From NCBI GenBank assembly GCA_046735055.1, contig JBKPSO010000013.1:3639-67638 (forward strand): a DNA stretch of 64,000 bases. Direction: 5' to 3'. Within the stretch, counting starts at the first letter, position 1, and every line of letters begins with the position of its first letter. Under the pieces are notes generated by a model. It saw nothing but the letters and a program-made list of their open reading frames with translations, was not told the origin of the DNA and did not search any database. The position numbers and the translations under genes are program-made. Shown here in pieces: positions 40,820-49,761 of the stretch. This DNA is from DATBLE01 sp046735055. Its GTDB lineage: Bacteria; Actinomycetota; Thermoleophilia; Gaiellales; Gaiellaceae.

Positions 40820-42532
40820 CTATTCGAGCTCTACCCGGTGAGAGGGCTCCGGGTAGTGCCCCAGCCACCCAGTGAGCTCGTGAGAGGACAGATGCTCGCC
40901 GTCCAGGGGGATAACGGTGAGTTCGGGTGGCGGCCGGCGGATGAAGCTTCCGAGGAGGAGCATCTCCTCGGCTTGCCCGCCGGTCAGGAGTTCGCGCTCT
41001 CGACGGATGTGCCGGGCGATTGTGAGGCCGGCGTTGATCTCGAGCCGTGCGCCGGGCCCCGGCGGGAGAGGGCGGACGGCGCAGAGGACGCCGGCGCGGA
41101 TGAAGAAGGCCTTCCGCCAGCCGGGGGTGAGGGCGGGTGCGATCAAGCAGGCGTCCAGTTTGCGGAGGTACTCGAGCCGACCGAGGCGCTCGAGGACGCG
41201 CTCGAGCGCCTCGAGGCGGTCGCGGAGCCGTGCTGCCTCCTCGTAGCGGAGATTCTCGGCCAGGTCGGCGAGGCGCTGCCGAAGGCGGGGCAGAGGCCCG
41301 CCGGCGAGGAGCTGCTCGAGCTCTTCCGGCGTGGCGCTCGCAAGTGCGCGGGCGGCGAGCCCGGCCTGTCGGCGGCTGCCGATCGGGCCGAGCTCGGTCG
41401 CGGTCTTGGTGACGACGAACTCGTCGCCCCGGCGTCGCAGGTAGACGCTCCGGTCCTGCCGTCGGCTGCGGGAGTTGGCGGGCGGTTGAAGTTCCCGGAT
41501 CAGCCGGAGCTCCTCGAGCGCCGCCTCGAGCTCGGAGCCGAGGACGCGCCACTCGATCCGTTCGAGCGCGAGCAGGGCCGCCTCCACCGACGGGCGCTGG
41601 GCTTCGCCCTGGAAGTAGGAACGCAGGCGTGCGCGCAAGTCACGGGCACGACCGACGTAGAGCACCTCATCGTGGCCGTCGCGGAAGAGGTACACCCCGG
41701 GAACCGTCGGCGCGCCGCGAATGAGCAGGCGCTTGCTGTGCACGCGCCGCTTGCGGGGAGCGGAGAGAGTGCGCAGCTCGGAAACGCGGCGGGCTCCGAG
41801 CTCCTGCGCCAGCTCGATCAGGCGAATGAGGACCTCGGCGGTCGCCTCCGCGTCGGGCAACGCCCGATGACAGGGAGCGGTCGGCACCCCGAAGAAATGG
41901 GCGAGAGAGGAGAGGCTGACCCGCCTCAGGCGGCTTGCGAGCAGCCGGCGGGCGAGCGCTGCCGTACACAGCGGCGGCTCCGCCAGCCTGCGGCTCTCGC
42001 ATCGGCGCAGTTGCCGCTCGAGGAACCGCTGGTCGAAGCGGGCATTGTGCGCGACCAGGGGCGCGTCGCCGGCGAAGGTAAGGAAGCGGCCGACGACGGT
42101 TCCGACACGGGGCGCGCCTCGCAGCTCTCGCTCGTGCAGCCCGGTCAGACGGGCAACCGGCTGGGGGAGGGGAACGCCGGGTTCGACCAGGGACTGAAAG
42201 CGGTCGACAAGCTCCAGCGCCCGGACGCGGACCGCGCCCAGCTCGCAGATTCGGCTGGTTTGCGCCGAGAGGCCCGTCGTCTCCAGGTCGAAGACCACGA
42301 ACTCAGCCTCCTCTAGCAACGGATCCGGCGCGCCCGCGAGCGAGATGGTCGCGCCCGTGCACACGATCCGGCTGTCGCCGGCGCATACCTCGGTCAGGAG
42401 GGAGGGGGCGAGCCCGACCGGAATCGAGCGGCTTGCGAACAGGAGCCGCGCCGCTTCCATCGCGGGGAGCGATCCCCGCTCCTCCAGCGAGGCAACGAGC
42501 CGATCGAGGCCGTCGAGCGCAAGTTGCACCAA
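40820..42532 (-). CDS. DEDDh exonuclease fused to a GIY-YIG (UvrC-N/Cho-like) nuclease
   Basis: A 570-residue DNA-processing enzyme. After a leader of about 75 residues comes a DnaQ-like 3'-5' exonuclease: FDLETTG (82-87), HNARFDQRFL and HRALPDAEA give the DEDDh residues. A GIY-YIG domain follows (about 273-310: VPGVYLFRDG, VLYVGRARDLRARLRSYF). The later part includes a UvrB-interacting UVR-like helix pair (LADLAENLRYEEAARLRDRLEAL). Actinobacteria commonly carry this fusion beside uvrC-independent repair. The start near 42532 faces dinB, and a LexA box lies between them, so both should be DNA-damage induced. Confidence 0.88.
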   Translation of the reverse strand: MVQLALDGLDRLVASLEERGSLPAMEAARLLFASRSIPVGLAPSLLTEVCAGDSRIVCTGATISLAGAPDPLLEEAEFVVFDLETTGLSAQTSRICELGAVRVRALELVDRFQSLVEPGVPLPQPVARLTGLHERELRGAPRVGTVVGRFLTFAGDAPLVAHNARFDQRFLERQLRRCESRRLAEPPLCTAALARRLLASRLRRVSLSSLAHFFGVPTAPCHRALPDAEATAEVLIRLIELAQELGARRVSELRTLSAPRKRRVHSKRLLIRGAPTVPGVYLFRDGHDEVLYVGRARDLRARLRSYFQGEAQRPSVEAALLALERIEWRVLGSELEAALEELRLIRELQPPANSRSRRQDRSVYLRRRGDEFVVTKTATELGPIGSRRQAGLAARALASATPEELEQLLAGGPLPRLRQRLADLAENLRYEEAARLRDRLEALERVLERLGRLEYLRKLDACLIAPALTPGWRKAFFIRAGVLCAVRPLPPGPGARLEINAGLTIARHIRRERELLTGGQAEEMLLLGSFIRRPPPELTVIPLDGEHLSSHELTGWLGHYPEPSHRVELE

Positions 42533-42543
42533 TCAAATTCAAG

Positions 42544-42557
42544 CGAACATATGTTCG
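42544..42557. promoter_or_regulatory. LexA (SOS) box
   Basis: CGAACATATGTTCG, a perfect palindrome and an exact match to the Gram-positive LexA consensus CGAAC-N4-GTTCG. It lies 11 bases upstream of the exonuclease/GIY-YIG start and 14 bases before dinB, so one repressor dimer can control both divergent genes. Confidence 0.93.
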
Positions 42558-42570
42558 ATGTGCAAGCATC

Positions 42571-43767
42571 GTGTTCGTGCCGGCGGAAGCGACGATCCTG
42601 CATGCCGACGCCGATGCGTTCTTCGCGTCAGTCGAGCAGCGCGACGATCCCCGCTTGCGCGGCCGGCCGGTGATCGTCGGTGGCGGCGTCGTACTCGCCG
42701 CCAGCTACGAGGCGAAGGCACACGGTGTCCGGACGGCGATGGGCGGAACGCAGGCCAGACGGCTCTGCCCCCACGCGCTCGTCGTCGCCCCTCGGATGGC
42801 CGCCTACGCGGAGGCGAGCCGTGCGCTCTACGCCCTCTTCGAGGACACGACCCCGTCCGTCGAGGGGCTCTCGATCGACGAAGCCTTCCTCGACGTCCGG
42901 GGCATGGAGCGGATCGCCGGCACACCGTGGGAGATCGCCGTCCGCCTCCGCCGCACCGCGCGCGAGCGTCTGGGGCTGCCCCTCACCGTTGGCATCGCCC
43001 GCACCAAACACCTCGCCAAGATTGCCAGCACAGTCGCCAAGCCCGACGGGCTCCTCCTCGTCCCACCCGGGGACGAGCTCGCCTTTCTCCACCCACTCCC
43101 GATCGAGCGGATCTGGGGGATCGGGCCGGCGACCGCCGTCCGTCTCCACCGCATCGGGGTCGCGACCGCCGGCGAGCTCGCCCGCGTGCGGGAGGCCGAC
43201 CTCGAAACCATCCTCGGCACCGCCGCGGCACGCCACCTACACGCGCTCGCCAACAACCACGACCCTCGCCCCGTCCGCCGGCGCCCCCGCCGCCGCTCGA
43301 TCGGCTCCCAGCACGCGCACGGCCTGAGGCGGGCATCACCCGCGGAGATCGAGACCGACCTCGTCGCGATCGTCGACCGCGTCAGCCGCCGGCTTCGGGC
43401 TGCGAGACGCGTCGGCCGCACGGTCGTTCTCCGCCTCCGCTTCGGCGACTACAGCCGGGCGACCCGCTCGTCCACCCTTCGCCACCCGACCGCACGGACC
43501 CGCCCCATCCTCGCCGCCGCCCGTTCCCTGCTCGCAACCGCGCAACCGCTGATCGAGCGCCAGGGCCTCACCATGATCGGCGTCACGATCACCAACCTCG
43601 AGAACGACCTCCCCCTACAGCTCTGCCTTCCCCTCGACACCGACAACGGCCAGCTTCTCGACGCCGCACTCGACGAGATCCGCACCCGCTACGGCCCGAC
43701 CGCGATCACCCGCGGCATCCTCCTGGGGCGCACAGCCGTGCCGGACCTGCCGCTTCTCCCCGACTGA
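42571..43767 (+). CDS. dinB: DNA polymerase IV (DinB), Y-family translesion polymerase
   Basis: A 398-residue Y-family polymerase. Palm metal residues are in ILHADADAFFASVE and LSIDEAFLDV; the finger region reads YEAKAHGVRTAMGG; the two helix-hairpin-helix motifs are at WGIGPATAVRLHRIGV. The little-finger domain follows, and the C-terminus contains LPLQLCLPL, which resembles a sliding-clamp peptide. GTG at 42571 (or GTG 42577) gives the family start; earlier in-frame ATG codons would place the LexA box inside the gene. It bypasses DNA damage at the cost of errors. Expected to be induced by damage through the box at 42544-42557. Confidence 0.93.
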   Translation: MFVPAEATILHADADAFFASVEQRDDPRLRGRPVIVGGGVVLAASYEAKAHGVRTAMGGTQARRLCPHALVVAPRMAAYAEASRALYALFEDTTPSVEGLSIDEAFLDVRGMERIAGTPWEIAVRLRRTARERLGLPLTVGIARTKHLAKIASTVAKPDGLLLVPPGDELAFLHPLPIERIWGIGPATAVRLHRIGVATAGELARVREADLETILGTAAARHLHALANNHDPRPVRRRPRRRSIGSQHAHGLRRASPAEIETDLVAIVDRVSRRLRAARRVGRTVVLRLRFGDYSRATRSSTLRHPTARTRPILAAARSLLATAQPLIERQGLTMIGVTITNLENDLPLQLCLPLDTDNGQLLDAALDEIRTRYGPTAITRGILLGRTAVPDLPLLPD

Positions 43768-43801
43768 AGCCGCGGCTGAGGCGTGTCACCTCTTTCGGCC
43801 C

Positions 43802-44569
43802 TCAGAAAGAACGAAGGCGGAAACCGCCGTCAACGGGAATTGTCGCTCCAGTCACGACTGCAAAGGTTGGGCTGCAGAGGGCTGCGACGATGTCGGCCAC
43901 GTCGCGCCGCGTAACGAGCCGGCCTGCCGGTGTTGCCTCGATCGCGCGGTCGACGAACGTCGGGTCGAACTCGGCGATGTCGGCCGCGCTCTCGATGATC
44001 TGACCCGGCGCGACGGCGTTCACCGTCACGGCCGGCCCCAGCTCGACAGCGAGCTCCTCTGTGAGGAAGATCAATGCGTCCTTCGCGAGGCCGTAGATCG
44101 AGTGATTGCGGAGGACGTAGGAGGCGGCGGAGATGTTGACAATGCGTCCCCAGCCGGCACTCATCATTCCAGAGGCGACACACTGAGACGCGAGGTAGGC
44201 GGCCTTGACGTTCGCATCCCAGATGTGATCCCAGTCCGACTCCGGAAGCTCGGAGTAGGGGGTCATGCTGAACGGGCCCGCGTTGTTGACGAGCACGTCG
44301 ACACGTCCCCCCAGGGCCTCCGCCGCTGTCTCGACGAGCCTGCGAATCTCGGCCGACTGCGTGATGTCTGCCTGGATCGCCACGTGCTTCCCCCCGGCCT
44401 CGTTCTGGAGGCGCTGGACCAACCCCTCCGCCGCCTCGGCTGACGCGTGGTAGTTGACTGCGACGGCAGCGCCGTGCTGGGCGAGACGCTCGGCAATGAC
44501 TGCCCCGAGGTTGCGGGAGGAGCCCGTGACCAGGGCGGTCTTGTCTTCGAGGAAGCGGTCGTCCGCCAC
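43802..44569 (-). CDS. Short-chain dehydrogenase/reductase (FabG-like)
   Basis: A 255-residue classical SDR. Cofactor motif ALVTGSSRNLGAVIAERL (TGxxxxxG), VLVNNAGPF (NNAG), the catalytic Ser in IVNISAASYV, the YGLAKDAL Tyr-Lys pair (YxxxK) and the C-terminal GATIPVDGGF are all present. The Asn-Tyr pair after the second strand (VAVNYHAS) suggests NADP(H). The substrate is unknown. GTG 44569 overlaps the TAG of the EthD-like gene (TAGTG), so it is co-translated with the EthD and LLM genes upstream. Confidence 0.87.
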   Translation of the reverse strand: MADDRFLEDKTALVTGSSRNLGAVIAERLAQHGAAVAVNYHASAEAAEGLVQRLQNEAGGKHVAIQADITQSAEIRRLVETAAEALGGRVDVLVNNAGPFSMTPYSELPESDWDHIWDANVKAAYLASQCVASGMMSAGWGRIVNISAASYVLRNHSIYGLAKDALIFLTEELAVELGPAVTVNAVAPGQIIESAADIAEFDPTFVDRAIEATPAGRLVTRRDVADIVAALCSPTFAVVTGATIPVDGGFRLRSF

Positions 44570-44889
44570 TATTCGATCACCTCGCCGTACACGACGAGCG
44601 ACTCTCCCACGAAGCTCGACCACTCGTCGAAGAACCGCTGCACCTCGGGGTTCCCGCTCGGATCGAGGCTCTTGCGATAGGCCTCGAGGTCGGTGATCTC
44701 GACGACCTCGAGGTAGTCGTGGGGCGCCGGTCCGCCGTCGAAGAGCCCGTCGAGTCGTGTCACGAGATAACTCCGGATCGTCGGCAGGCTGCGGGCGAAC
44801 GGGTAATCGACCTCTCGGACGAAGCGCTCGTAGTCGGCAGGGTCGACTCCCTCTCGAAGTGTGTTCAGAAAGAAGACTCGCTGAGCCAT
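44569..44889 (-). CDS. EthD/REDY-like dimeric alpha-beta-barrel protein
   Basis: A 106-residue protein with a ferredoxin-like alpha/beta pattern: FFLNTLREGVDPADYERFVR, DYPFARSLPTIRSYLVTRL, HDYLEVVEITDLEAYRKSL and FDEWSSFVGESLVVYGEVI. Proteins of this type act as small monooxygenases, lyases or helpers in degradation of ring compounds. No cofactor motif is needed in this fold, and the reaction is unknown. It sits between the LLM flavoenzyme and the SDR with overlapping codons on both sides, so it probably works on an intermediate of the same route. Confidence 0.7.
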   Translation of the reverse strand: MAQRVFFLNTLREGVDPADYERFVREVDYPFARSLPTIRSYLVTRLDGLFDGGPAPHDYLEVVEITDLEAYRKSLDPSGNPEVQRFFDEWSSFVGESLVVYGEVIE

Positions 44890-45884
44890 CAGCTCTCCTC
44901 GAGTCGCGGTAGCACCTCGGCGGCGGCCAGTCGGAGCATCTCCTCAGCCCGCTCGGCTGGTGTCGGGAAGAGCACGACGGTGTCCGCGCCGGCCGCGAGG
45001 AGAGCCTGGATCTTCTCTGTGCACTCGTCGGGGTTGCCGGCGACAACGAGGTCTTCGACCCACGCCTCCTCGATCCCCGCCTCGACCGCCGCCGGCCCAT
45101 CCTCGGCAAGCGGGCCGGTCTTCTCGGCAATTTCGTACACCTCGGTCATCGCGTTGACGGGGTCGGCTGCGAGGTAGAAGGCCATCGTGGGGCGGATCGC
45201 CGCGCGGGCGCGTTCGCCGTCAGGGTCGATCGAGAACATGGTGAAAGCCGCGAAGGGGTGCGCGGCGCCGTTGCGTCCGGCGGCGGCCTGGCCGGCCGCG
45301 ATCCGCTCACGGGCCCACGCGAGGTAGCGGGTGCCTGCCATGACCGACCCGATCGTCCCGTCTGCGATCTCCCCCGAGAGGTGGAGCATCTTCGGGCCGA
45401 TGATGCCCATGAACACGGGAACCGGATCGGGGGGCGGGTACGTGAGCTTCACCTCGTTGAACGAGAAGTACTCGCCCTGCTCGGTCAGCTCCTCGCCGGC
45501 GAGCAGGCGGCGCAACGCCGAGACGCACTCGCGCATCGCACGGACGCGTGAGCGAGGCATCAGGTGCATCTGGCGGACCCAGGAGGGAACACCGAGGCCG
45601 ATCCCGGGCCGGACGCGTCCCGGGTGCATGCGAGCGAGAGTCGAGACCTCCATTGCCAGCAGCGCGGGATGGCGGACCATGGCCGAGACGATTCCGAGGC
45701 CGACGGGGATCGCACGGGTTGCTGCGAGCGCGGCGCCGGCACCGGAGATCCCTCCGGTGAAGAAGTAGTCCTCGGCGAGCCACAGCTCTCGGAATCCGAG
45801 CTCCTCGCCCAGCCGCGCCGTTGAAGCGATCTGCTCGGGTGCGAGATGGCTTCCCAGGACAAGGCCGACCGGGGGACTGTTCAC
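44889..45884 (-). CDS. LLM-class flavin/F420-dependent oxidoreductase
   Basis: A 331-residue luciferase-like barrel: VGLVLGSHLAPEQIASTARL, ELWLAEDYFFTGGISGAG, PVGLGIVSAMVRHPALLAME and RPGIGLGVPSWVRQM are the expected strands. The late VVLFPTPA matches the F420-binding subgroup ending. These enzymes reduce or oxygenate substrates with F420 or reduced FMN. A second member lies at 58051. GTG 45884 starts the gene, which diverges from the hydantoinase-A-type gene over 133 bases. First gene of the LLM / EthD / SDR unit. Confidence 0.85.
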   Translation of the reverse strand: MNSPPVGLVLGSHLAPEQIASTARLGEELGFRELWLAEDYFFTGGISGAGAALAATRAIPVGLGIVSAMVRHPALLAMEVSTLARMHPGRVRPGIGLGVPSWVRQMHLMPRSRVRAMRECVSALRRLLAGEELTEQGEYFSFNEVKLTYPPPDPVPVFMGIIGPKMLHLSGEIADGTIGSVMAGTRYLAWARERIAAGQAAAGRNGAAHPFAAFTMFSIDPDGERARAAIRPTMAFYLAADPVNAMTEVYEIAEKTGPLAEDGPAAVEAGIEEAWVEDLVVAGNPDECTEKIQALLAAGADTVVLFPTPAERAEEMLRLAAAEVLPRLEES

Positions 45885-46017
45885 GCGGGTGTCCGGGGGT
45901 GTGTCGCGGCGATCCGGGCGGACGATAGTTGAGGATCGTGCCCCGGCTGATAAAGATCTACCCGCAAGTCTTGGTACAGCGTTTCAAAATCTCGGAGCAA
46001 CCGTCAAGGAACACCAC

Positions 46018-47583
46018 GTGCGGATTGGCATCGACGTAGGCGGTACGAACACTGACGCAGCCCTGATGGACGGCACCCGCGTGGTAGCCGTCGTGAAGAC
46101 TGCGACAACACCGGACGTGACGAGCGGGATCGTCACGGCGCTGCGCAGACTGGTGCAGGACTCTGGCAAAGCCCAGCTCGACGTCCAGGCCGTGATGATC
46201 GGGACTACGCACTTCACGAATGCGGTGGTCGAGGCCAAGCACCTGATGCCCACGGCGGCCGTCCGCCTCGGCCTGCCCGCGACGGCCGCGCTTCCGCCGC
46301 TCGTCGACTGGCCAGAGCGCCTCAAGCGAGCCCTCGGCAACCACGTCTACCTGTGCCACGGCGGGCACGAGTTCGACGGGCGTGCGATCTCGCCCCTGGA
46401 TCACGACGAGCTGCGTTCGGCGGCGGCGGACATCGGTGAGAAGGAGCTTCGCTCGATCGCCATCTCCTCGGTCTTCTCGCCGGTCAACGCGGAGTTCGAG
46501 CAAGAGGCGGCGGGGATCTTCGAGGGGGAGCTGCCCGAGGTCGAGATCAGCCTCTCGCACGAGATCGGCCGCACCGGTCTCCTGGAACGAGAGAACGCGA
46601 CGATCATGAACGCCTGCCTGCGCGAGCTTGCCTCTCGGATCGTTGAGGCCTTCCACGCCGCTCTCGCCGAGCTCGAGCTGGATGCGCCGGTTTTCCTCTC
46701 CCAGAACGACGGCACGCTCATGAGCGTCGACTACGCAGAGCGTTACCCGGTGGCAACCTTCGCCTCCGGTCCGACGAACTCTATGCGCGGCGCAGCCTTC
46801 CTCTCCGGCGAACGAGACTGCGCAGTTGTCGATCTTGGCGGCACGACCTCCGATGTCGGCATCTTGCAGCATGGCTTTCCGCGCGAAGCGTCCGTCGCGA
46901 TCGACATCGGCGGCGTCAGGACGAATTTCCGAATGCCCGATGTCTTCTCACTCGGACTCGGCGGCGGAAGCATTGTCCGATTCGAGCCCGAGACGACGAT
47001 CGGGCCGGACAGCGTCGGCTACGAGCTGACGAGCCGGGCGTTGATCTTCGAAGGGGATACGCTGACGGCGAGCGACGTGGTCGTCGCATCTGGGCGGGCG
47101 AGCTTCGGCGATCCGTCCCTCGTCGCTCACCTCGAGACAAACGCTGTCGAACGGGTACTGGCGAGGATCGAGGAGATGATCGATGAGGCTGTCGACCGTA
47201 TGAAGACGACGGCCGATCCGATCCCGGTCGTCGTCGTCGGTGGAGGCTCGGTCCTCCTGGGGAACGAGCTCCCGAGCGCCTCTCGCCTCGTCCGCCCGGA
47301 GCATTTCGCGGTCGCGAACGCGATCGGAGCGGCGATTGCTCAGGTCGGCGGCGAGGTCGACCGCGTCGTCTCACTCGACGGCGTCACCCGCTCGGCTGCC
47401 CTCGAGGAGGCCAAGGGCGAGGCAATTGAAAAGGCGGTCGCAGCCGGGGCCGAGCACGAAAGCGTCCAGATCGTCGACGTCGAGGAGGTACCGCTCGCCT
47501 ATCTGCCTTCGAACGCCGTCCGGTTTCGGGTGAAGGCGGTCGGCGACCTCTCTCTCGGGGAGGGACGTGCGCCTGCTCACTGA
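46018..47583 (+). CDS. Hydantoinase/oxoprolinase HyuA-family protein (short form)
   Basis: A 521-residue protein of the N-methylhydantoinase A / oxoprolinase alpha family, ATP-dependent ring-opening enzymes. Motifs: RIGIDVGGTNTDAALMDG (phosphate-binding), GTTHFTNAVVEA, LSHEIGRTGLLERENATIMN, VDLGGTTSDVGIL and the metal/nucleotide region SLGLGGGSIVRF. It is shorter than classical HyuA (about 690), matching the short branch usually found next to DUF917 genes. The GTG at 46018 gives the correct first strand and has AAGGA upstream; the longer frame to 45889 is not conserved. Overlaps the first DUF917 gene by 17 bases. It probably opens a five-membered ring of the hydantoin type. Confidence 0.85.
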   Translation: MRIGIDVGGTNTDAALMDGTRVVAVVKTATTPDVTSGIVTALRRLVQDSGKAQLDVQAVMIGTTHFTNAVVEAKHLMPTAAVRLGLPATAALPPLVDWPERLKRALGNHVYLCHGGHEFDGRAISPLDHDELRSAAADIGEKELRSIAISSVFSPVNAEFEQEAAGIFEGELPEVEISLSHEIGRTGLLERENATIMNACLRELASRIVEAFHAALAELELDAPVFLSQNDGTLMSVDYAERYPVATFASGPTNSMRGAAFLSGERDCAVVDLGGTTSDVGILQHGFPREASVAIDIGGVRTNFRMPDVFSLGLGGGSIVRFEPETTIGPDSVGYELTSRALIFEGDTLTASDVVVASGRASFGDPSLVAHLETNAVERVLARIEEMIDEAVDRMKTTADPIPVVVVGGGSVLLGNELPSASRLVRPEHFAVANAIGAAIAQVGGEVDRVVSLDGVTRSAALEEAKGEAIEKAVAAGAEHESVQIVDVEEVPLAYLPSNAVRFRVKAVGDLSLGEGRAPAH

Positions 47584-48652
47584 GGAAGCGCTCGAGGATC
47601 TCGCCGTCGGAGCCGCGATCCTCGGCACCGGCGGCGGCGGTAATCCGTACGTCGGCAAGCTCCTCGCGCAGCAAGCAATCGCCGAATACGGGCCGGTCGA
47701 GGTCGTGCCGGTCGACGAGGTTCCCGATGACGCCGTAACCGTCTTCTCGGCAATGATGGGTGCGCCCACGGTGATGGTCGAGAAGATCCCGCGCGGGGAC
47801 GAGCTCGTCCGCGCTTTCGAGGCGCTGAGGGGGAATCTGGGCCATCCCATCACGCATGTCGTTCCCGCAGAGGTCGGGGGAATCAATTCGACGCTGCCGA
47901 TCGCCGCTGCGGCACGTCTCCGCCTACCGCTCGTCGATGCCGACGGGATGGGACGAGCGTTTCCCGAAATCCAGATGTGCACGCCCACGATCTACGGCAT
48001 CTCGGCGACTCCGATGGCGCTTGCCGACGAGAAGGGGAACACGGCGGTAATCGAGACGATCGACAACCACTGGACGGAGCGCCTGTCTCGATCGATCACG
48101 GTGGACTTCGGCTGCACGGCCCTCATCGCCCTGTATCCGATGAGCGGCTCGGACGCGAAGACCACCCTCATCCCCGCGACGCTCGCCCTTGCGGAAGATC
48201 TCGGCCGGCTCGTCCGGGAAGGGCACGGGATCGATGCAGTGCTCGCGCGGCTGCGCGGTCACCGGCTCTTCGAGGGCAAGGTGGCCGACGTCGAGCGTCG
48301 CACGGTCGGCGGCTTCGCCCGAGGTGAGGCGAGGATCGACGGAACGGGCGGAGATGCCGCCTCGACACTTCGGATTCAGTTTCAAAACGAACACCTCGTC
48401 GCTCTGCGCGACGGCGAGGCGCTCGCCACCGTTCCCGACCTGATCATCGTCCTCGACGGGGAGACGGGCGAGCCGATCACGACCGAGGAGCTTCGCTACG
48501 GCTTTCGCGTAACGGTCGTCGCTGCTCCGTGCGACGAGAGGTGGCGAACGGAGGCAGGGCTCGAGCTGGTCGGTCCGCGGTACTTTGGCTACGAGCTCGA
48601 GTACGTGCCGATCGAGGAGCGGGCGAGGGCCGTGGTCGACCACGCTCGATGA
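47567..48652 (+). CDS. DUF917 protein (thiohydantoin desulfurase family), copy 2
   Basis: A 361-residue DUF917 member: ILGTGGGGNPYVGKL, MMGAPTVMVEKIPRGDE, PAEVGGINSTLPIAAAARL, DADGMGRAFPEIQM and ADEKGNTAVIE are the family's conserved segments, better preserved than in the copy at 14018. The role is unproven. The family name, as I recall, comes from S-methyl-thiohydantoin desulfurase, and pairing with HyuA suggests paired action on a ring imide or its thio form. GTG 47567 lies inside the HyuA gene; the stop overlaps the next copy (ATGA). With copy 3 it may form a heteromer, since the two are about half identical by eye. Confidence 0.82.
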   Translation: MRLLTEEALEDLAVGAAILGTGGGGNPYVGKLLAQQAIAEYGPVEVVPVDEVPDDAVTVFSAMMGAPTVMVEKIPRGDELVRAFEALRGNLGHPITHVVPAEVGGINSTLPIAAAARLRLPLVDADGMGRAFPEIQMCTPTIYGISATPMALADEKGNTAVIETIDNHWTERLSRSITVDFGCTALIALYPMSGSDAKTTLIPATLALAEDLGRLVREGHGIDAVLARLRGHRLFEGKVADVERRTVGGFARGEARIDGTGGDAASTLRIQFQNEHLVALRDGEALATVPDLIIVLDGETGEPITTEELRYGFRVTVVAAPCDERWRTEAGLELVGPRYFGYELEYVPIEERARAVVDHAR

Positions 48653-49728
48653 GCTGGGAGATCGTGGAGGCCGATCTCGGCCCGATTGCAACCGGCGCTG
48701 CGCTGCTCGGAACAGGTGGCGGTGGCAACCCCTACCTGGGCATGCTGCGAATGCGAGAGCTCCTGCGCGCAGGCAGGCGGGTGCGGGTGGTCGACCCGGA
48801 CGAGCTCGCGGACGAGGCTCTTGTCGTCACGGCCGGCGGTATGGGCGCTCCTGTCATCAGCTGGGAGAAGCTCCCACAGGGTGAAGAGGAGGTTGAGGCG
48901 GTCCGGGCGCTCGAAGAACACCTCGGGCGGAGAGTCAAGGCGATCGCCCCGCTCGAGATGGGCGGCTCGAACTCGCTCGTCGCCCTGGCGGTCGGCGCTC
49001 AGCTCGGCGTGCCCGTCCTGGACGGCGACGGAATGGGCCGCGCGTTTCCCGAGCTGCAAATGGTCACCTACCTCATCTACGGCTGCTCGCCGGCTCCCGC
49101 GGCAGTCGCAGACGAGAAGGGGAACAGAACAGTCCTGAACCGTGTTGCCGACGTCTTCGCGCTCGAGCGGATCGCCCGGGCAGTGACGATCGCGTACGGC
49201 GGCCACGCCGGCCTCGCGATGTGTGCGATGACAGGGGCGCAGGCGCGCGCTACGTGCGTCCCGAGGACACTGACGTTGGCCCTGCGCATCGGGCAGGCGA
49301 TCGAGCAGGCGCGTCGGGATGGCGAGGAACCGGTCAAGGCTGTTCTTCAGGTGACGGGCGGGCAGCCGATCTTTCGTGGGAAGATCGTCGACCTGGAACG
49401 GCGCCTGGTCAGCGGCTTCGCCCGCGGTTGCGTCACGCTCGAGGGCTCGGGGCCGAACGCGGGCGAGACTGCATCGGTCGACTTCCAGAACGAGAACCTC
49501 ATCGCCCGCAAGGGCGAAGAGCTACTCGCCGTGGTGCCCGATCTGATCGTGCTGGTCGACGTCGATTCCGGCGAGCCGCTCACGACCGAGGTTCTGCGCT
49601 ACGGCTTCCGGGTCGAGGTGCTCGTGCTACCGCCATCCCCGGTCTTGACGACGCCGGAGGCGCTCCGTTTTGTCGGCCCGCGCGCTTTCGGCTACGACGT
49701 CGACTACCGCCCTAGATGGCAGGCGTAG
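48649..49728 (+). CDS. DUF917 protein (thiohydantoin desulfurase family), copy 3
   Basis: A 359-residue paralogue of copy 2 with the same order of motifs: LLGTGGGGNPYLGML, GGMGAPVISWEKLP, PLEMGGSNSLVALAVGAQLG, DGDGMGRAFPELQM, VADEKGNRTVL and LRYGFRVEV. Overlap of start and stop with copy 2, and the matching length, suggest tandem duplication followed by co-operation as two different subunits, as reported for other paired DUF917 genes near HyuA. Last gene of the 46018-49728 unit; it converges with the aminotransferase at 49762. Confidence 0.82.
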   Translation: MSWEIVEADLGPIATGAALLGTGGGGNPYLGMLRMRELLRAGRRVRVVDPDELADEALVVTAGGMGAPVISWEKLPQGEEEVEAVRALEEHLGRRVKAIAPLEMGGSNSLVALAVGAQLGVPVLDGDGMGRAFPELQMVTYLIYGCSPAPAAVADEKGNRTVLNRVADVFALERIARAVTIAYGGHAGLAMCAMTGAQARATCVPRTLTLALRIGQAIEQARRDGEEPVKAVLQVTGGQPIFRGKIVDLERRLVSGFARGCVTLEGSGPNAGETASVDFQNENLIARKGEELLAVVPDLIVLVDVDSGEPLTTEVLRYGFRVEVLVLPPSPVLTTPEALRFVGPRAFGYDVDYRPRWQA

Positions 49729-49761
49729 CCGCGGTCGTCGACTCGTCGGCCCCACGCGTCG

